A DNA stretch of 32,702 nt from Collinsella sp. AF02-46-1 (GCA_934876235.1 CAKXKM010000015.1:1-32702), one strand, 5' to 3'; numbered from the stretch's first letter, positions 23,259 through 31,075 are shown. Numbers and translations are program-made. The notes: a model not told the origin generated them from the letters alone.

Positions 23259-23795
23259 CTACTTGGCGGCCTTACCCAGCTTGCGGCGGATGTGCTCGCC
23301 AACGTAGTGGATACCCTTGCCCTTGTAAGGCTCGGGAGGACGATGGCCGCGGATCTCAGCGGCGATCTGACCGACCTGCTGCTTGTTGATACCCTTGACG
23401 TTCACGTGGGTGTTGTCGGGAACCTCGAAGGTGATGCCCTCGGGAGCCTCGACGATCACGGGGTGCGAGAAGCCCAGGGAGAACTCGAGGTTCTTGCCCT
23501 TCTGCTGCACGCGGTAACCGACGCCGGCGAGCTCGAGCTTCTTCTCGAAGCCCTCGGAAACGCCAACAACCATGTTGTGGATGAGGGCACGGGTGAGGCC
23601 GTGGCGGGCACGGGTCTCACGCTCGTCGTCGGGACGGGAAACGGTGAGGACGTTGTCCTCGATGTTGATAGCGAGCTTCTCAAAGACATCGAGCTCGAGC
23701 TGGCCCTTGGGGCCCTTGACGACAACGTTGTTGCCGTTGACTGCCACTTCGACTCCGGCGGGAATCTGGACAGGCTTATTACCGATACGAGACAC
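23259..23795 (-). CDS. rplF: 50S ribosomal protein L6
   Basis: L6 near the factor-binding site of the large subunit. It is 178 residues with two similar halves: SRIGNKPVQIPAGVEVAVNG starts the first and the second ends RPPEPYKGKGIHYVGEHIRR, the L6 signature. The start codon is GTG (23793-23795) with AAGGAG six bases upstream. Confidence 0.97.
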   Translation of the reverse strand: MSRIGNKPVQIPAGVEVAVNGNNVVVKGPKGQLELDVFEKLAINIEDNVLTVSRPDDERETRARHGLTRALIHNMVVGVSEGFEKKLELAGVGYRVQQKGKNLEFSLGFSHPVIVEAPEGITFEVPDNTHVNVKGINKQQVGQIAAEIRGHRPPEPYKGKGIHYVGEHIRRKLGKAAK

Positions 23796-23828
23796 GGTGA
23801 TCTCCTTTCCTTCTACCTACCGAGCGAA

Positions 23829-24227
23829 TTACCAGACGTAAGCGATGATTTCGCCGCCGACGTTGTGCTTGCGAGCATCGCGGTCGGTCATAACGCCATG
23901 GCTGGTGGAAATAATGGCGGTACCAAGGCCACCGCGGACGCGGGGCATGTCGGCAACGCCGGTGTACTTACGCAGGCCCGGCTTGGAAATGCGGCGGATG
24001 CCGTTGATGACCTTAGCCTTCTTGGGACCATACTTAAGCGTGATGTGCAGAGTCTTCTGGGGAACGGTGTCCTCGACATCGTAGCCCTCGATGTAGCCCT
24101 CCTCGTGCAGAACACGAGCGATCTCGACGAGCTTCTTGCTGCTCGGCATGGAGACCGTGGCCTTGTTCACAGAGTTAGCGTTACGGATGCGCGTAAGCAT
24201 ATCTGCGATCGGGTCTGTAAGGTTCAT
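23829..24227 (-). CDS. rpsH: 30S ribosomal protein S8
   Basis: S8 binds the central domain of 16S rRNA, and in E. coli represses the spc operon at the start of rplE. It is 132 residues: TDPIADMLTRIRNANSVNKA opens it, and the signature is in GGLGTAIISTSHGVMTDRDA. AAGGAG precedes the ATG. It follows rpsN after 119 bases that hold a small hairpin (24269-24276 with 24284-24291). Confidence 0.97.
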   Translation of the reverse strand: MNLTDPIADMLTRIRNANSVNKATVSMPSSKKLVEIARVLHEEGYIEGYDVEDTVPQKTLHITLKYGPKKAKVINGIRRISKPGLRKYTGVADMPRVRGGLGTAIISTSHGVMTDRDARKHNVGGEIIAYVW

Positions 24228-24346
24228 ACAGATTCTCCTTCGTTCTTGATGAACACGTGCTCTTGGTTCTTCGCCGCCCTTAACGGCAAAGCCTAACTAG
24301 CGCGTTTTCCCTGTTCCAAACGGATGCTTGAAACGCTGGTAGTGAC

Positions 24347-24532
24347 TTACCAGCTGGCCTTCTTAACGCCGGGAAGCTCGCCCTTGAGTGCAAGCTCGCG
24401 GAAGCAGACACGGCACAGGCCGAACTTGCGGTACACAGAGTGCGGACGGCCGCAGCGCTGGCAGCGCGTGTACTCACGAGTAGAGAACTTCTGCTTGCGA
24501 TTGCACTTGACGATCATCGATGTCTTAGCCAC
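24347..24532 (-). CDS. rpsN: 30S ribosomal protein S14, zinc-binding type (type Z)
   Basis: S14 of the 30S head. This is the short 61-residue zinc form, with Cys24-x2-Cys27 (CQRC) and Cys40-x2-Cys43 (CRVC) and the ending LPGVKKASW. The start is GTG (24530-24532) with AGGAGG six bases upstream. In the 79-base spacer before it AGCGCCG (24568-24574) pairs with CGGCGCT (24589-24595). Confidence 0.97.
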   Translation of the reverse strand: MAKTSMIVKCNRKQKFSTREYTRCQRCGRPHSVYRKFGLCRVCFRELALKGELPGVKKASW

Positions 24533-24567
24533 TTATATCCTCCTCACATAGAGTATTGTTCGCCCCA

Positions 24568-24595
24568 AGCGCCGCCCCCTTCTGGGAACGGCGCT
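24568..24595 (-). other. Hairpin in the rplE-rpsN spacer
   Basis: Perfect 7-bp arms AGCGCCG and CGGCGCT with a 14-base loop lie between rplE and rpsN. No T-tract follows, so termination is unlikely; processing or translational control is possible. Confidence 0.4.
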
Positions 24596-24611
24596 CATAG
24601 GGCAGGTGAAC

Positions 24612-25169
24612 CTATTTCTTGAACGGGAAACCGAAGGCGTCCAGAAGGGCCTTGGCCTCCTCATCGGTATTGGCGGTGGTCACGAAAGTGATGTCCATAC
24701 CACGCTGGTGATCGACGGAGTCGAAGTCGATCTCGGGGAAGATGAGCTGCTCGGTGACGCCCATGGAGAAGTTACCACGGCCGTCGAAGCTCTTGGCGGA
24801 GATGCCGCGGAAGTCGCGGATACGGGGAATCGCGACGGAGGTCAGACGATCGAAGAACTCCCACATACGGTCGCCACGCAGGGTAACCTTGCAGCCGATC
24901 GGCATACCAGCGCGCAGGCGGAAGGTAGCGATGGACTTGCGGGCACGGGTGATCATCGGCTGCTGGCCGGTGATGGCGCGCAGGTCGCGCACGGCACCGT
25001 CGATGGCCTTGGAATCGGTAGCGGCCTCGCCGACACCCATGTTCACGACGATCTTCTCAAACTTGGGGATCATCATGACGTTCTCGTACTGGAACTTGTC
25101 CTGAAGCTGCTGCTTGACCTCGTTGTTGTACTTGGTCTTCAGACGCGGCACATACTTCTCTTCTGCCAT
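24612..25169 (-). CDS. rplE: 50S ribosomal protein L5
   Basis: L5 carries 5S rRNA into the central protuberance. It is 185 residues: VPRLKTKYNNEVKQQLQDKF, IPKFEKIVVNMGVGEAATDS (signature) and LRAGMPIGCKVTLRGDRMWE. It is the first gene of the operon here: rplX and rplN, which normally come just before, are missing and replaced by a 321-base non-coding stretch with a promoter-like pair. GGAGTGAACA precedes the ATG. Confidence 0.97.
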   Translation of the reverse strand: MAEEKYVPRLKTKYNNEVKQQLQDKFQYENVMMIPKFEKIVVNMGVGEAATDSKAIDGAVRDLRAITGQQPMITRARKSIATFRLRAGMPIGCKVTLRGDRMWEFFDRLTSVAIPRIRDFRGISAKSFDGRGNFSMGVTEQLIFPEIDFDSVDHQRGMDITFVTTANTDEEAKALLDAFGFPFKK

Positions 25170-25306
25170 TGTTCACTCCTTCTTGGGGTTTTAAGCACGG
25201 GGCGTGGCCACGATGGGTTGTCCTCGTGCCTCCTGGCTGCATCCGCGCCGCTCATGGCATTTCGCGGTTTGGACTCGACGCAGCAGGAGCCGACAAAACA
25301 ATCGGT

Positions 25307-25335
25307 ACTATACGCGCATTGGGTGCGTATTTCCA
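25307..25335 (-). promoter_or_regulatory. Probable promoter of the spc-alpha operon
   Basis: On the minus strand TGGAAA (25330-25335) and TATAGT (25307-25312) are exactly 17 bases apart, matching four and five of six consensus positions. The start point would be near 25300, giving a leader of about 130 bases before rplE, room for autoregulation. Confidence 0.5.
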
Positions 25336-25410
25336 GAAAAACCTCGTCTGCCTGCACAACTCCACAACTCCCCCGCACAAATTGATCCCTAGGGCACGGA
25401 GGAAAACAGC

Positions 25411-25477
25411 AGTTGCGGTGAGATAGGGACTGTTTGATGGCTTAAAAGGCTTAAACAGTCCCTATTCCACCGCAACT
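25411..25477. repeat. 67-bp palindromic element with GGGAC core
   Basis: Two 25-base arms (25411-25435 and 25453-25477) match at 23 positions in inverted orientation around a 17-base loop; the arms begin AGTTGCGGTG and end TAGGGACTGTTT. It lies 14 bases after the permease stop. With no good T-tract it looks more like a dispersed palindrome (REP-like) than a standard terminator, though it could end transcripts. Confidence 0.7.
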
Positions 25478-25490
25478 CATATATGGGGCG

Positions 25491-26804
25491 TTATTTTTGG
25501 CGCGGGAGGACCAGGTTGAGGATCACAGCAACGAGCGCGGCGACGGCAATGGAGGATCCGCCAAAAACGGTGCCGACCCATGCGGGGAATCCAGCGCCGG
25601 CAAGCGCGCCGGCCGTGCGCTCAATGCCCGTGCCAAAGGCGATAGAGAGACCCATGAGCGTGGTATCGCGCTGAGACAGGCCGTGGCGGGCAAACATGAC
25701 CACACCGTTCATACCGATGGTCGCGAACACGCCAATCGTGGCGCCACCGATGACCGGCTGCGGAATAGACGTGAGCACCGCCGCACACTTGGGCAGCAGG
25801 CCCGCGATGAGCAGGATGGCAGCCGCAAGCGTAAAGACCATGCGGTTGACGACCTTGTTCTCGGCGATAATGCCCACATTCTGGCCAAAGGTTGCCGTGG
25901 GGACGCCGCCAAAAAAGCCTGACAGCATACCGACCAGGCCGTTGGCGATCAGGCCACCCGAGATCTGGCTATCGGTCGCAGGGGTATCGAGCGCAGCGGA
26001 CGACACGGCGGCAAACTCGCCCATGACCTGTACTGCGTTGACAATGGCGACAACGCCCACAACGGCGCACGCGGCCGGGTCGAACACCAGGCGATGGGCG
26101 CCCAGGGCCGGCGGGGCGAACCAGCTGGCGGTCGCGATGGCCGAGAAATCGACCATGCCCAACACCGCAGCCAAAACAAAGCCCGCGCAGATACCAGCCA
26201 GGATGCTGCCCAGCCTAAGCGCGCCCTTGCCGTAGTTGCCAGCCATAAAGGTGACGACGAACGTCACAAGTGCGACGGACCAGTTGGTGACACTGCCAAA
26301 ATCGGCCGCGCCCTCCCCGCCCGCCATGGAGGCAACTGCCACTGGGCATAGCGACAGGCCAATGACAAAGATGACGGTGCCAAGCACCGGGGCCGGAAAC
26401 AGAAAACTCACGCGCCTAAACAGTAGGCCGAAGAGTGCGACGAGCGCGCCGCCGATTACCTGGGCGCCCAGTACGGCCTCAAAACCAAGCTCAAGACCGA
26501 CTGCCTTGAGCGCCGGCACGAAGGTAAAGCTCGCACCCATCACAATGGGCAGGCCCGAACCGACGACACCTTTTATGGGAAACTGTTGAAGGAAAATGTC
26601 AATCGCCGAGAGGACGAGCGACGCCTGGATGACAGCGGCTTCCTCTTGAGGGGTAAAGCCACAGACCGACGCGATAATGATGGCGGGCGTGACGATACCC
26701 GCGAATGCCGCCAGCACATGCTGCAGTGCATGGGGTAATACCTGCACAAACGAAACTTTTCCCGTACGCTCGAACAGGGCATCCCCTGCTGCCGACTCTG
26801 CCAT
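25491..26804 (-). CDS. NCS2-family nucleobase permease (xanthine/urate/uracil type)
   Basis: A proton- or cation-coupled purine or pyrimidine importer of the cell membrane. The 437-residue protein is almost wholly hydrophobic, consistent with 12-14 membrane segments. Family marks are LPHALQHVLAAFAG (first helix with conserved Gln28-His29), the acidic residue Glu263 in VMGEFAAVSS, and the NCS2 signature region FGQNVGIIAENK at 307-318, where the usual Thr is Asn. The start at 26804 is chosen because GGAGG lies five bases upstream (26810-26814). It is next to xdhC and yqeB, so the cargo is probably xanthine or urate. A perfect TATAAT (26856-26861) lies upstream. Confidence 0.92.
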   Translation of the reverse strand: MAESAAGDALFERTGKVSFVQVLPHALQHVLAAFAGIVTPAIIIASVCGFTPQEEAAVIQASLVLSAIDIFLQQFPIKGVVGSGLPIVMGASFTFVPALKAVGLELGFEAVLGAQVIGGALVALFGLLFRRVSFLFPAPVLGTVIFVIGLSLCPVAVASMAGGEGAADFGSVTNWSVALVTFVVTFMAGNYGKGALRLGSILAGICAGFVLAAVLGMVDFSAIATASWFAPPALGAHRLVFDPAACAVVGVVAIVNAVQVMGEFAAVSSAALDTPATDSQISGGLIANGLVGMLSGFFGGVPTATFGQNVGIIAENKVVNRMVFTLAAAILLIAGLLPKCAAVLTSIPQPVIGGATIGVFATIGMNGVVMFARHGLSQRDTTLMGLSIAFGTGIERTAGALAGAGFPAWVGTVFGGSSIAVAALVAVILNLVLPRQK

Positions 26805-26855
26805 TTGCGCCTCCCATACCCTAGGCAGCGGCCCCATGCCGCTCAACGGTCGGAC

Positions 26856-26861
26856 ATTATA
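26856..26861 (-). promoter_or_regulatory. -10 box before the permease gene
   Basis: TATAAT, a perfect -10 hexamer on the minus strand, 52 bases before the permease start. No good -35 box is seen at 16-18 bases. It is followed by a small GCGGC / GCCGC stem in the leader. Confidence 0.45.
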
Positions 26862-26931
26862 GGGCATATGGCACAGGTAGCATTTTGACCCGCATGCGGC
26901 AGAGGGCTGGGGCAGCTCATTTGGGATGCGA

Positions 26932-27975
26932 CTAGCGCTTGCGGGGGACGAGTTTGGTGCGACGCAGGTGGATCATCTCGGCGGCGATGGAGATGGCGAT
27001 CTCCTCGGGGTCCTCGGCCTCGATGGCGACACCGATCGGCAGGTGCAGCTCGTCGATCTGGCCCTGCGTGAAGCCCTCCTGCTCCAGGCGGGCGCGCACA
27101 AAGGCGGTCTTGCGGCGCGAGCCCAGGCAGCCCAGATAGGCGGGTTTAGCGCGCATGGCCTGAATCACCACGTCGATATCGGACTTGTGACCCGCCGTGG
27201 CGACGACCACCAAGTCGCGCGGGCCGATGGGGCACAGCTCGCTCAGGTTCTTATAATCGACCAGACGACGGTCGTAGACGCCGGGCACCCATTCGGGGGT
27301 CAGCGTGCCGGGGCGGTCGTCGCAAGCCACGACGGCAAAGCCCGCCGCCGTGAGCACCCGCGCCGTCGCAGCGCCCACGTGGCCGCAGCCAAAGATATAG
27401 GTCAGGCCCTCGGGGCAGAGCGTCTCGATGTGCGCCGGGGGAATCTCGGAGGCGGCGTTGGTGTAGGTGACCTTACTCCCCTCCTCCACCAGCGAAAGCT
27501 CGGGGCAGCCGGCAATGGTATGGCGCGATGTCTCGCCATGGTACTCAACCACATCGCCCTCGAGCGCGCTCGCGATAAACGGCTCAAAGTCGATGACGAA
27601 GTCGCCGATGCGCCGATAGGCCAAGACGTCGGCAACCGACTGGAACAACGGTGCCTGGGTCGAGTCCAGATGCAGGTAGCACAGGCAGATGGCCCCGCCG
27701 CAGATCATGCCGGTATCGGAGTTCTCGCCGCCCATGGTGTAGCGGACCAGACGCGACCGCCCCGCGGCCAGCAGCTCGCGTGCCTCGTCCAGCGCAAAGA
27801 GCTCAATCTTGCCGCCGCCGATGGTGCCCGCTTGGCTGCCATCGGCAAAGACGGCCATCCAGGCGCCCACGCCGCGTGGTGATGACCCCGCCGTACCGGC
27901 CACGACCACGAGCTCGCACGTCTCGCCAGCACGCAGGGCGGCAAGCGCCGCATTCACAACATCGAGCTTTTCCAT
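26932..27975 (-). CDS. XdhC/CoxI family molybdenum-hydroxylase maturation protein
   Basis: XdhC-type proteins help load sulfurated molybdenum cofactor into xanthine dehydrogenase-like enzymes. This 347-residue protein has the N-terminal XdhC/CoxI domain with AGTAGSSPRGVGAWM (27-41), GTIGGGKIE (50-58) and MICGG (Cys92), and a C-terminal Rossmann domain starting LTYIFGCGHVG (191-201) and ending LHLPIGVAIEAEDPEEIAIS. It is nine bases after yqeB on the same strand, so the two are co-transcribed. The target hydroxylase is not in the window. Confidence 0.93.
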   Translation of the reverse strand: MEKLDVVNAALAALRAGETCELVVVAGTAGSSPRGVGAWMAVFADGSQAGTIGGGKIELFALDEARELLAAGRSRLVRYTMGGENSDTGMICGGAICLCYLHLDSTQAPLFQSVADVLAYRRIGDFVIDFEPFIASALEGDVVEYHGETSRHTIAGCPELSLVEEGSKVTYTNAASEIPPAHIETLCPEGLTYIFGCGHVGAATARVLTAAGFAVVACDDRPGTLTPEWVPGVYDRRLVDYKNLSELCPIGPRDLVVVATAGHKSDIDVVIQAMRAKPAYLGCLGSRRKTAFVRARLEQEGFTQGQIDELHLPIGVAIEAEDPEEIAISIAAEMIHLRRTKLVPRKR

Positions 27976-27984
27976 TGCCGCCTT

Positions 27985-28779
27985 CTATCCTCTAAAGACA
28001 TCGGTGAGCATAGCGAGTGCCTCGAGCACGCCGCCGCCGACCGATGTCGCCTTGTCCGAAATATAGTTGATGTAGCTGGCGTCGCCGCGCGGATCGACAT
28101 CGGCGCATTTAAAGCCCTCAGTCACCCGCACGCCGTTCGCCAAAAGCCCGCGCAGACAGCCATCAATCTGCGTGCACATGGGCGTATCGCCCGCGTAGCC
28201 AATCACGTCTCCGGCGCTCACGATGTCGCCGATTGCGCGGTCGGACCGAAACACGCCGGCGGCGGGGCTGTGGATGACTCGTTCCTTGCCATAGCCGGCG
28301 ATGACGCCCGGCACGCCCGTGTTGGGCTGGGGCGAACCTTGGGTAATGACACGGCCGAGAAAATGCCCGCGCATGGTCTCGACCACGGCGTCGCAGTCAA
28401 CCGGCGCGGTAAAGCCCGGCCCCACGGCGATGACGGCAGGCGCCATATCGCGCGTGGTGCCCAAGTTGCGCTTGGCCAGAATCGCGTCCACCACGGCCGC
28501 GGGCTTCAGTTCGTCGAGCATCTTGGCCTGGGGGTCTACCACGACGGCGACGTCTCCGGCCTCGGTAATTGCAAGCGCCTCTGTCGGCGTCTGTGCCAAG
28601 CGAGCGCGAATGCCCTCGACCTGGACCTCGCCCAAGCGAATGGCCTCGCAAAAACTGATTGTGCGGCGGATGCACGTGGGAACCGCGATATCGGCCATAA
28701 CGACCGACACGCCGGAGCGCACCAAACGGGCGGCGACGCCCGTGGCGATATCGCCGGCGCCGCGAACATAAACGAGCAT
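27985..28779 (-). CDS. yqeB: Selenium-dependent molybdenum hydroxylase accessory protein YqeB (EF2563 family)
   Basis: Member of the family found only with selenium-dependent molybdenum hydroxylases, probably acting in making or inserting the labile Se-Mo cofactor. The 264-residue protein starts with LVYVRGAGDIATGVAARLVR, a Rossmann-like Gly motif, then PTCIRRTISFCEAIRLGEVQ and later GPGFTAPVDCDAVVETMRGH, all diagnostic. It precedes xdhC in one operon and is divergent from yqeC. The spacer before it holds a TATAAT on the minus strand (28863-28868) and a hairpin at 28813-28840. GGGAGG lies somewhat far (about 10 bases) before the ATG. Confidence 0.92.
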   Translation of the reverse strand: MLVYVRGAGDIATGVAARLVRSGVSVVMADIAVPTCIRRTISFCEAIRLGEVQVEGIRARLAQTPTEALAITEAGDVAVVVDPQAKMLDELKPAAVVDAILAKRNLGTTRDMAPAVIAVGPGFTAPVDCDAVVETMRGHFLGRVITQGSPQPNTGVPGVIAGYGKERVIHSPAAGVFRSDRAIGDIVSAGDVIGYAGDTPMCTQIDGCLRGLLANGVRVTEGFKCADVDPRGDASYINYISDKATSVGGGVLEALAMLTDVFRG

Positions 28780-28812
28780 TCCCGGGGCACCTCCCTGTGC
28801 TACGGTTTGAGC

Positions 28813-28840
28813 AGAGCAAAAGCGGTTCGACCGCTACTCT
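28813..28840 (-). promoter_or_regulatory. Leader hairpin in the yqeB-yqeC intergenic region
   Basis: AGCGGT (28821-28826) and ACCGCT (28830-28835) form a perfect stem with a TCG loop, with outer AGAG / CTCT pairing. On the minus strand TTTTG follows the inner stem, like a small attenuator ahead of yqeB. The function is not known. Confidence 0.4.
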
Positions 28841-28881
28841 GATGATTATTTATTATCACAGTATTATACGGCGGTGAACAG

Positions 28882-29619
28882 ATGGAAACGGTTGGCGGCA
28901 ATCTTGCCTCTGCGCTCAGGATCGAGCCGGGCATTACCGCGATTATCGGCAGTGGCGGCAAGTCGACGCTGCTGAAGACGCTGGGTCTCGAGCTCATGCG
29001 CGCTGGCGGCCGCGTGCTCCTCTGTACCACCACGCACATGTTTCCCGTCGCCGGCGTGCCATGGGATGGGTCGAGCCGTCGCCTGGACGCCGCGCCTTGG
29101 AAGCCGGGGACCCTACATGTTCCCGGCTGCACCTGCGAGGCATGCGCGGGACTTGTCCGCGGAAGTATCTGCCAGGCGGGTGTTTTGAACCCGGAGACAG
29201 GCAAGCTCTCCGCCCCCGCCGAGCCGCTCAACGAGCTGGCGCAGCGCTTTGACTATGTGTTGGCCGAGGCAGATGGCAGCAAGCGACTCCCGCTCAAGGC
29301 ACATGCCGCCTGGGAGCCGGTCGTTCCCGCCGGCACGGCAAACGTTGTCTGGGTCGTCGGCGCCTCGGGGCTGGGCAAGCCCGTCGCCGAGGTTGTCCAC
29401 CGCCCCGAGCTCTTCTGCGAGCGCTGCGGCTGCGAGCCCACCGACGCTGCCACCCCAGAGCGCGCCGCCCAGGTGCTCAATGCCGAGCTGCAGATGCTGA
29501 ACCTCAGCAATGCCCGTATCATGCTCAACCAAGCCGACACGCTTGCCGACCCAACAATGGCAGATCGCTTCGAGGCAGCCCTCAACCGCCCCCTCATCGC
29601 CACCAGCCTCCAGGGGTAG
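28882..29619 (+). CDS. yqeC: Selenium cofactor biosynthesis protein YqeC
   Basis: A 245-residue putative nucleotide-binding protein of the selenium-dependent molybdenum hydroxylase system. Typical marks are the P-loop-like IIGSGGKSTLLKTL (21-34), LLCTTTHMFP (46-55) and the near-diagnostic EADGSKRLPLKAHAAWEPVV (129-148), followed by VHRPELF. Unusual are two cysteine clusters: CTCEAC at 83-88 (with Cys97) and CERCGC at 179-184. It is divergent from yqeB and converges on the dihydropyrimidinase gene; its last codons and stop lie inside an inverted repeat (29613-29685). The start ATG follows GGTGAAC, a weak ribosome-binding site. Family call is strong; the chemistry is not established. Confidence 0.9.
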   Translation: METVGGNLASALRIEPGITAIIGSGGKSTLLKTLGLELMRAGGRVLLCTTTHMFPVAGVPWDGSSRRLDAAPWKPGTLHVPGCTCEACAGLVRGSICQAGVLNPETGKLSAPAEPLNELAQRFDYVLAEADGSKRLPLKAHAAWEPVVPAGTANVVWVVGASGLGKPVAEVVHRPELFCERCGCEPTDAATPERAAQVLNAELQMLNLSNARIMLNQADTLADPTMADRFEAALNRPLIATSLQG

Positions 29620-29685
29620 CAAATTTGGGACGGGGCTCTTTTTGCTACCCCGTCCCAAAAAATCATCTCCCAAATTAGCTACCCC
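29613..29685. repeat. Nested palindromes between yqeC and the dihydropyrimidinase gene
   Basis: An inner hairpin pairs TTTGGGACGGGG (29624-29635) with CCCCGTCCCAAA (29648-29659). A different pairing joins 29613-29630 to 29668-29685 at 17 of 18 positions, and GGGGTAGCAAA (29613-29623) also pairs with 29641-29651. These are mutually exclusive folds. The yqeC stop (29617-29619) lies inside the first arm. It probably works as a two-way terminator and has the GGGAC core seen in the other palindromes of this window. Confidence 0.7.
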
Positions 29686-29698
29686 GGCGGTCTTCCCG

Positions 29699-31066
29699 TT
29701 AGCGGGGCACGTAGCGGCCGGGTTGGGCTCCGGTGGGCTCGCCGTCGCGTGCCGCCAGCACGCCGTTCACAAACACGGCCTTGGCGCGGCCATGTGCCTC
29801 AAAGCCCTCGAGCGGCGTGTAGTCCACGGCCTGATGCTGCGTCGCGGCGCTGATCGTCCAACGCGCCTTGGGATCCCACACGCACACGTCGGCATCGGAG
29901 CCCTCGGCAAGACAGCCCTTGCGCGGATACATGCCAAAAACGCGCGCCGGATTCTCGCTCATCAAGCGGCACAGATCCTCGGGACCCAGCTGTCCCTCAA
30001 AGCTCGTGGCAATCGCAACGGGACGATGCTCCACGCCGGGCCCGCCGTTGGGAATCGCGCGGAAATCATCGCGTCCTCGGTCCTTTTGCCCGCGCAGGTT
30101 AAAGCTGCAGTGGTCGGTCGCAATCGTATCGATCTCGCCGGCCACAAGCGCCTCGCGCAGTGCCGCACGATCACCCGCATGGCGCAGCGGCGGGCTCATC
30201 ACATACTTGGCGCCCGCAAAGCCGTCCTCGCCCTGCTCCAAGTAGCACGTATCGTCGAGCATCAGATACTGAGGGCAGGTCTCGACATAGATATTCTTCT
30301 GCCCACGCGCCTTGGCGGCACGGATGGCCTCGAGCCCCAGCTTGGTCGAAAGGTGCACCACGTTGACCGGCGCGTCGCCGGCCAGGTGCGCCAGATACAG
30401 CAGGCGGCTCACGGCCTCGGCCTCGCACACATCCGGACGGCTGAGCGCATGGCCCTCGGGCCCGTGGATACCCTGCTCGTACACGCGCTTCTGCAGCTCG
30501 TTCACGAGCGTGCCGTTCTCGCAATGCACGCACAGGATACCGCCCACGCGCTTGAGCTCCTCCAGTACCTCGAGCGTCTCGGCATCGTCCAAGCGCAGGT
30601 GGTCATAGGCAAAGTAGGTCTTGAACGACGATACGCCCGCCTCGCGCATGGACGAAAGATCGGCGCGGTTGCGCTCGTTCCACTCAGCGAGTGCCATATG
30701 AAAGGCATAGTTGGCCGTGCAGGTGCCGTCGGCGCGGCGATGCCACTCGGCCAAGGCATCGGGCATGGTCACGCCGCGATCGGCCGTCGCGTAGTCGACG
30801 ATGGTCGTCGTGCCGCCGCAGGCAGCCGCACGTGTGCCGGTCGCAAAGCTATCGGCCGTCCAGTCCATGCCAGTCCAGCACTGCATGTGCGTGTGCCCAT
30901 CGATAAAGCCTGGGAACACCCAGCAGTCCGCGGCATCCTCGACGGTATCGCCCTCGGCCGGCTCAATCGCCGCGGCGATCCGCACGATCTTGTCGCCCTC
31001 CATGGCAAGATCGGCGCGGCGAAGTCCCTGTGGCGTCACGAGCGCGCCGTTTTTGATGATGATCAT
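29699..31066 (-). CDS. hydA: Dihydropyrimidinase / hydantoinase (HyuA/YgeZ type)
   Basis: A metal-dependent amidohydrolase that opens cyclic amides. In E. coli-like urate and purine clusters the matching enzyme HyuA acts on a ring intermediate. The 455-residue protein has GHTH (His58, His60), the lysine expected to be carboxylated (Lys149 in SSFKTYFAY), His181 (CVHCEN), His238 (VVHLST) and Asp318 (ATDHCSF), the complete binuclear zinc site. It starts nine bases after mocA; the AGGAG ribosome-binding site overlaps the mocA stop, so the two are coupled. Its true substrate could be a hydantoin, dihydropyrimidine or purine-derived ring. Confidence 0.93.
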   Translation of the reverse strand: MIIIKNGALVTPQGLRRADLAMEGDKIVRIAAAIEPAEGDTVEDAADCWVFPGFIDGHTHMQCWTGMDWTADSFATGTRAAACGGTTTIVDYATADRGVTMPDALAEWHRRADGTCTANYAFHMALAEWNERNRADLSSMREAGVSSFKTYFAYDHLRLDDAETLEVLEELKRVGGILCVHCENGTLVNELQKRVYEQGIHGPEGHALSRPDVCEAEAVSRLLYLAHLAGDAPVNVVHLSTKLGLEAIRAAKARGQKNIYVETCPQYLMLDDTCYLEQGEDGFAGAKYVMSPPLRHAGDRAALREALVAGEIDTIATDHCSFNLRGQKDRGRDDFRAIPNGGPGVEHRPVAIATSFEGQLGPEDLCRLMSENPARVFGMYPRKGCLAEGSDADVCVWDPKARWTISAATQHQAVDYTPLEGFEAHGRAKAVFVNGVLAARDGEPTGAQPGRYVPR

Positions 31067-31075
31067 AATTGCTCC

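Larger units (their letters stand above)
25170..25490. other. Non-coding spacer: promoter, leader and palindrome before rplE
   Basis: No gene and no remnant of L24 or L14 is seen in any frame. From rplE outward it holds a leader stem (GCACGGGG at 25195-25202 with CCTCGTGC further right, enclosing the palindrome CGTGGCCACG), the promoter-like pair at 25307-25335, then a long inverted repeat at 25411-25477 just after the permease stop. Confidence 0.6.

Noticed and set aside
25170..25490. Remnants of rplX or rplN
   Set aside because: No L24 or L14 motif in any frame; the short frames here look random.
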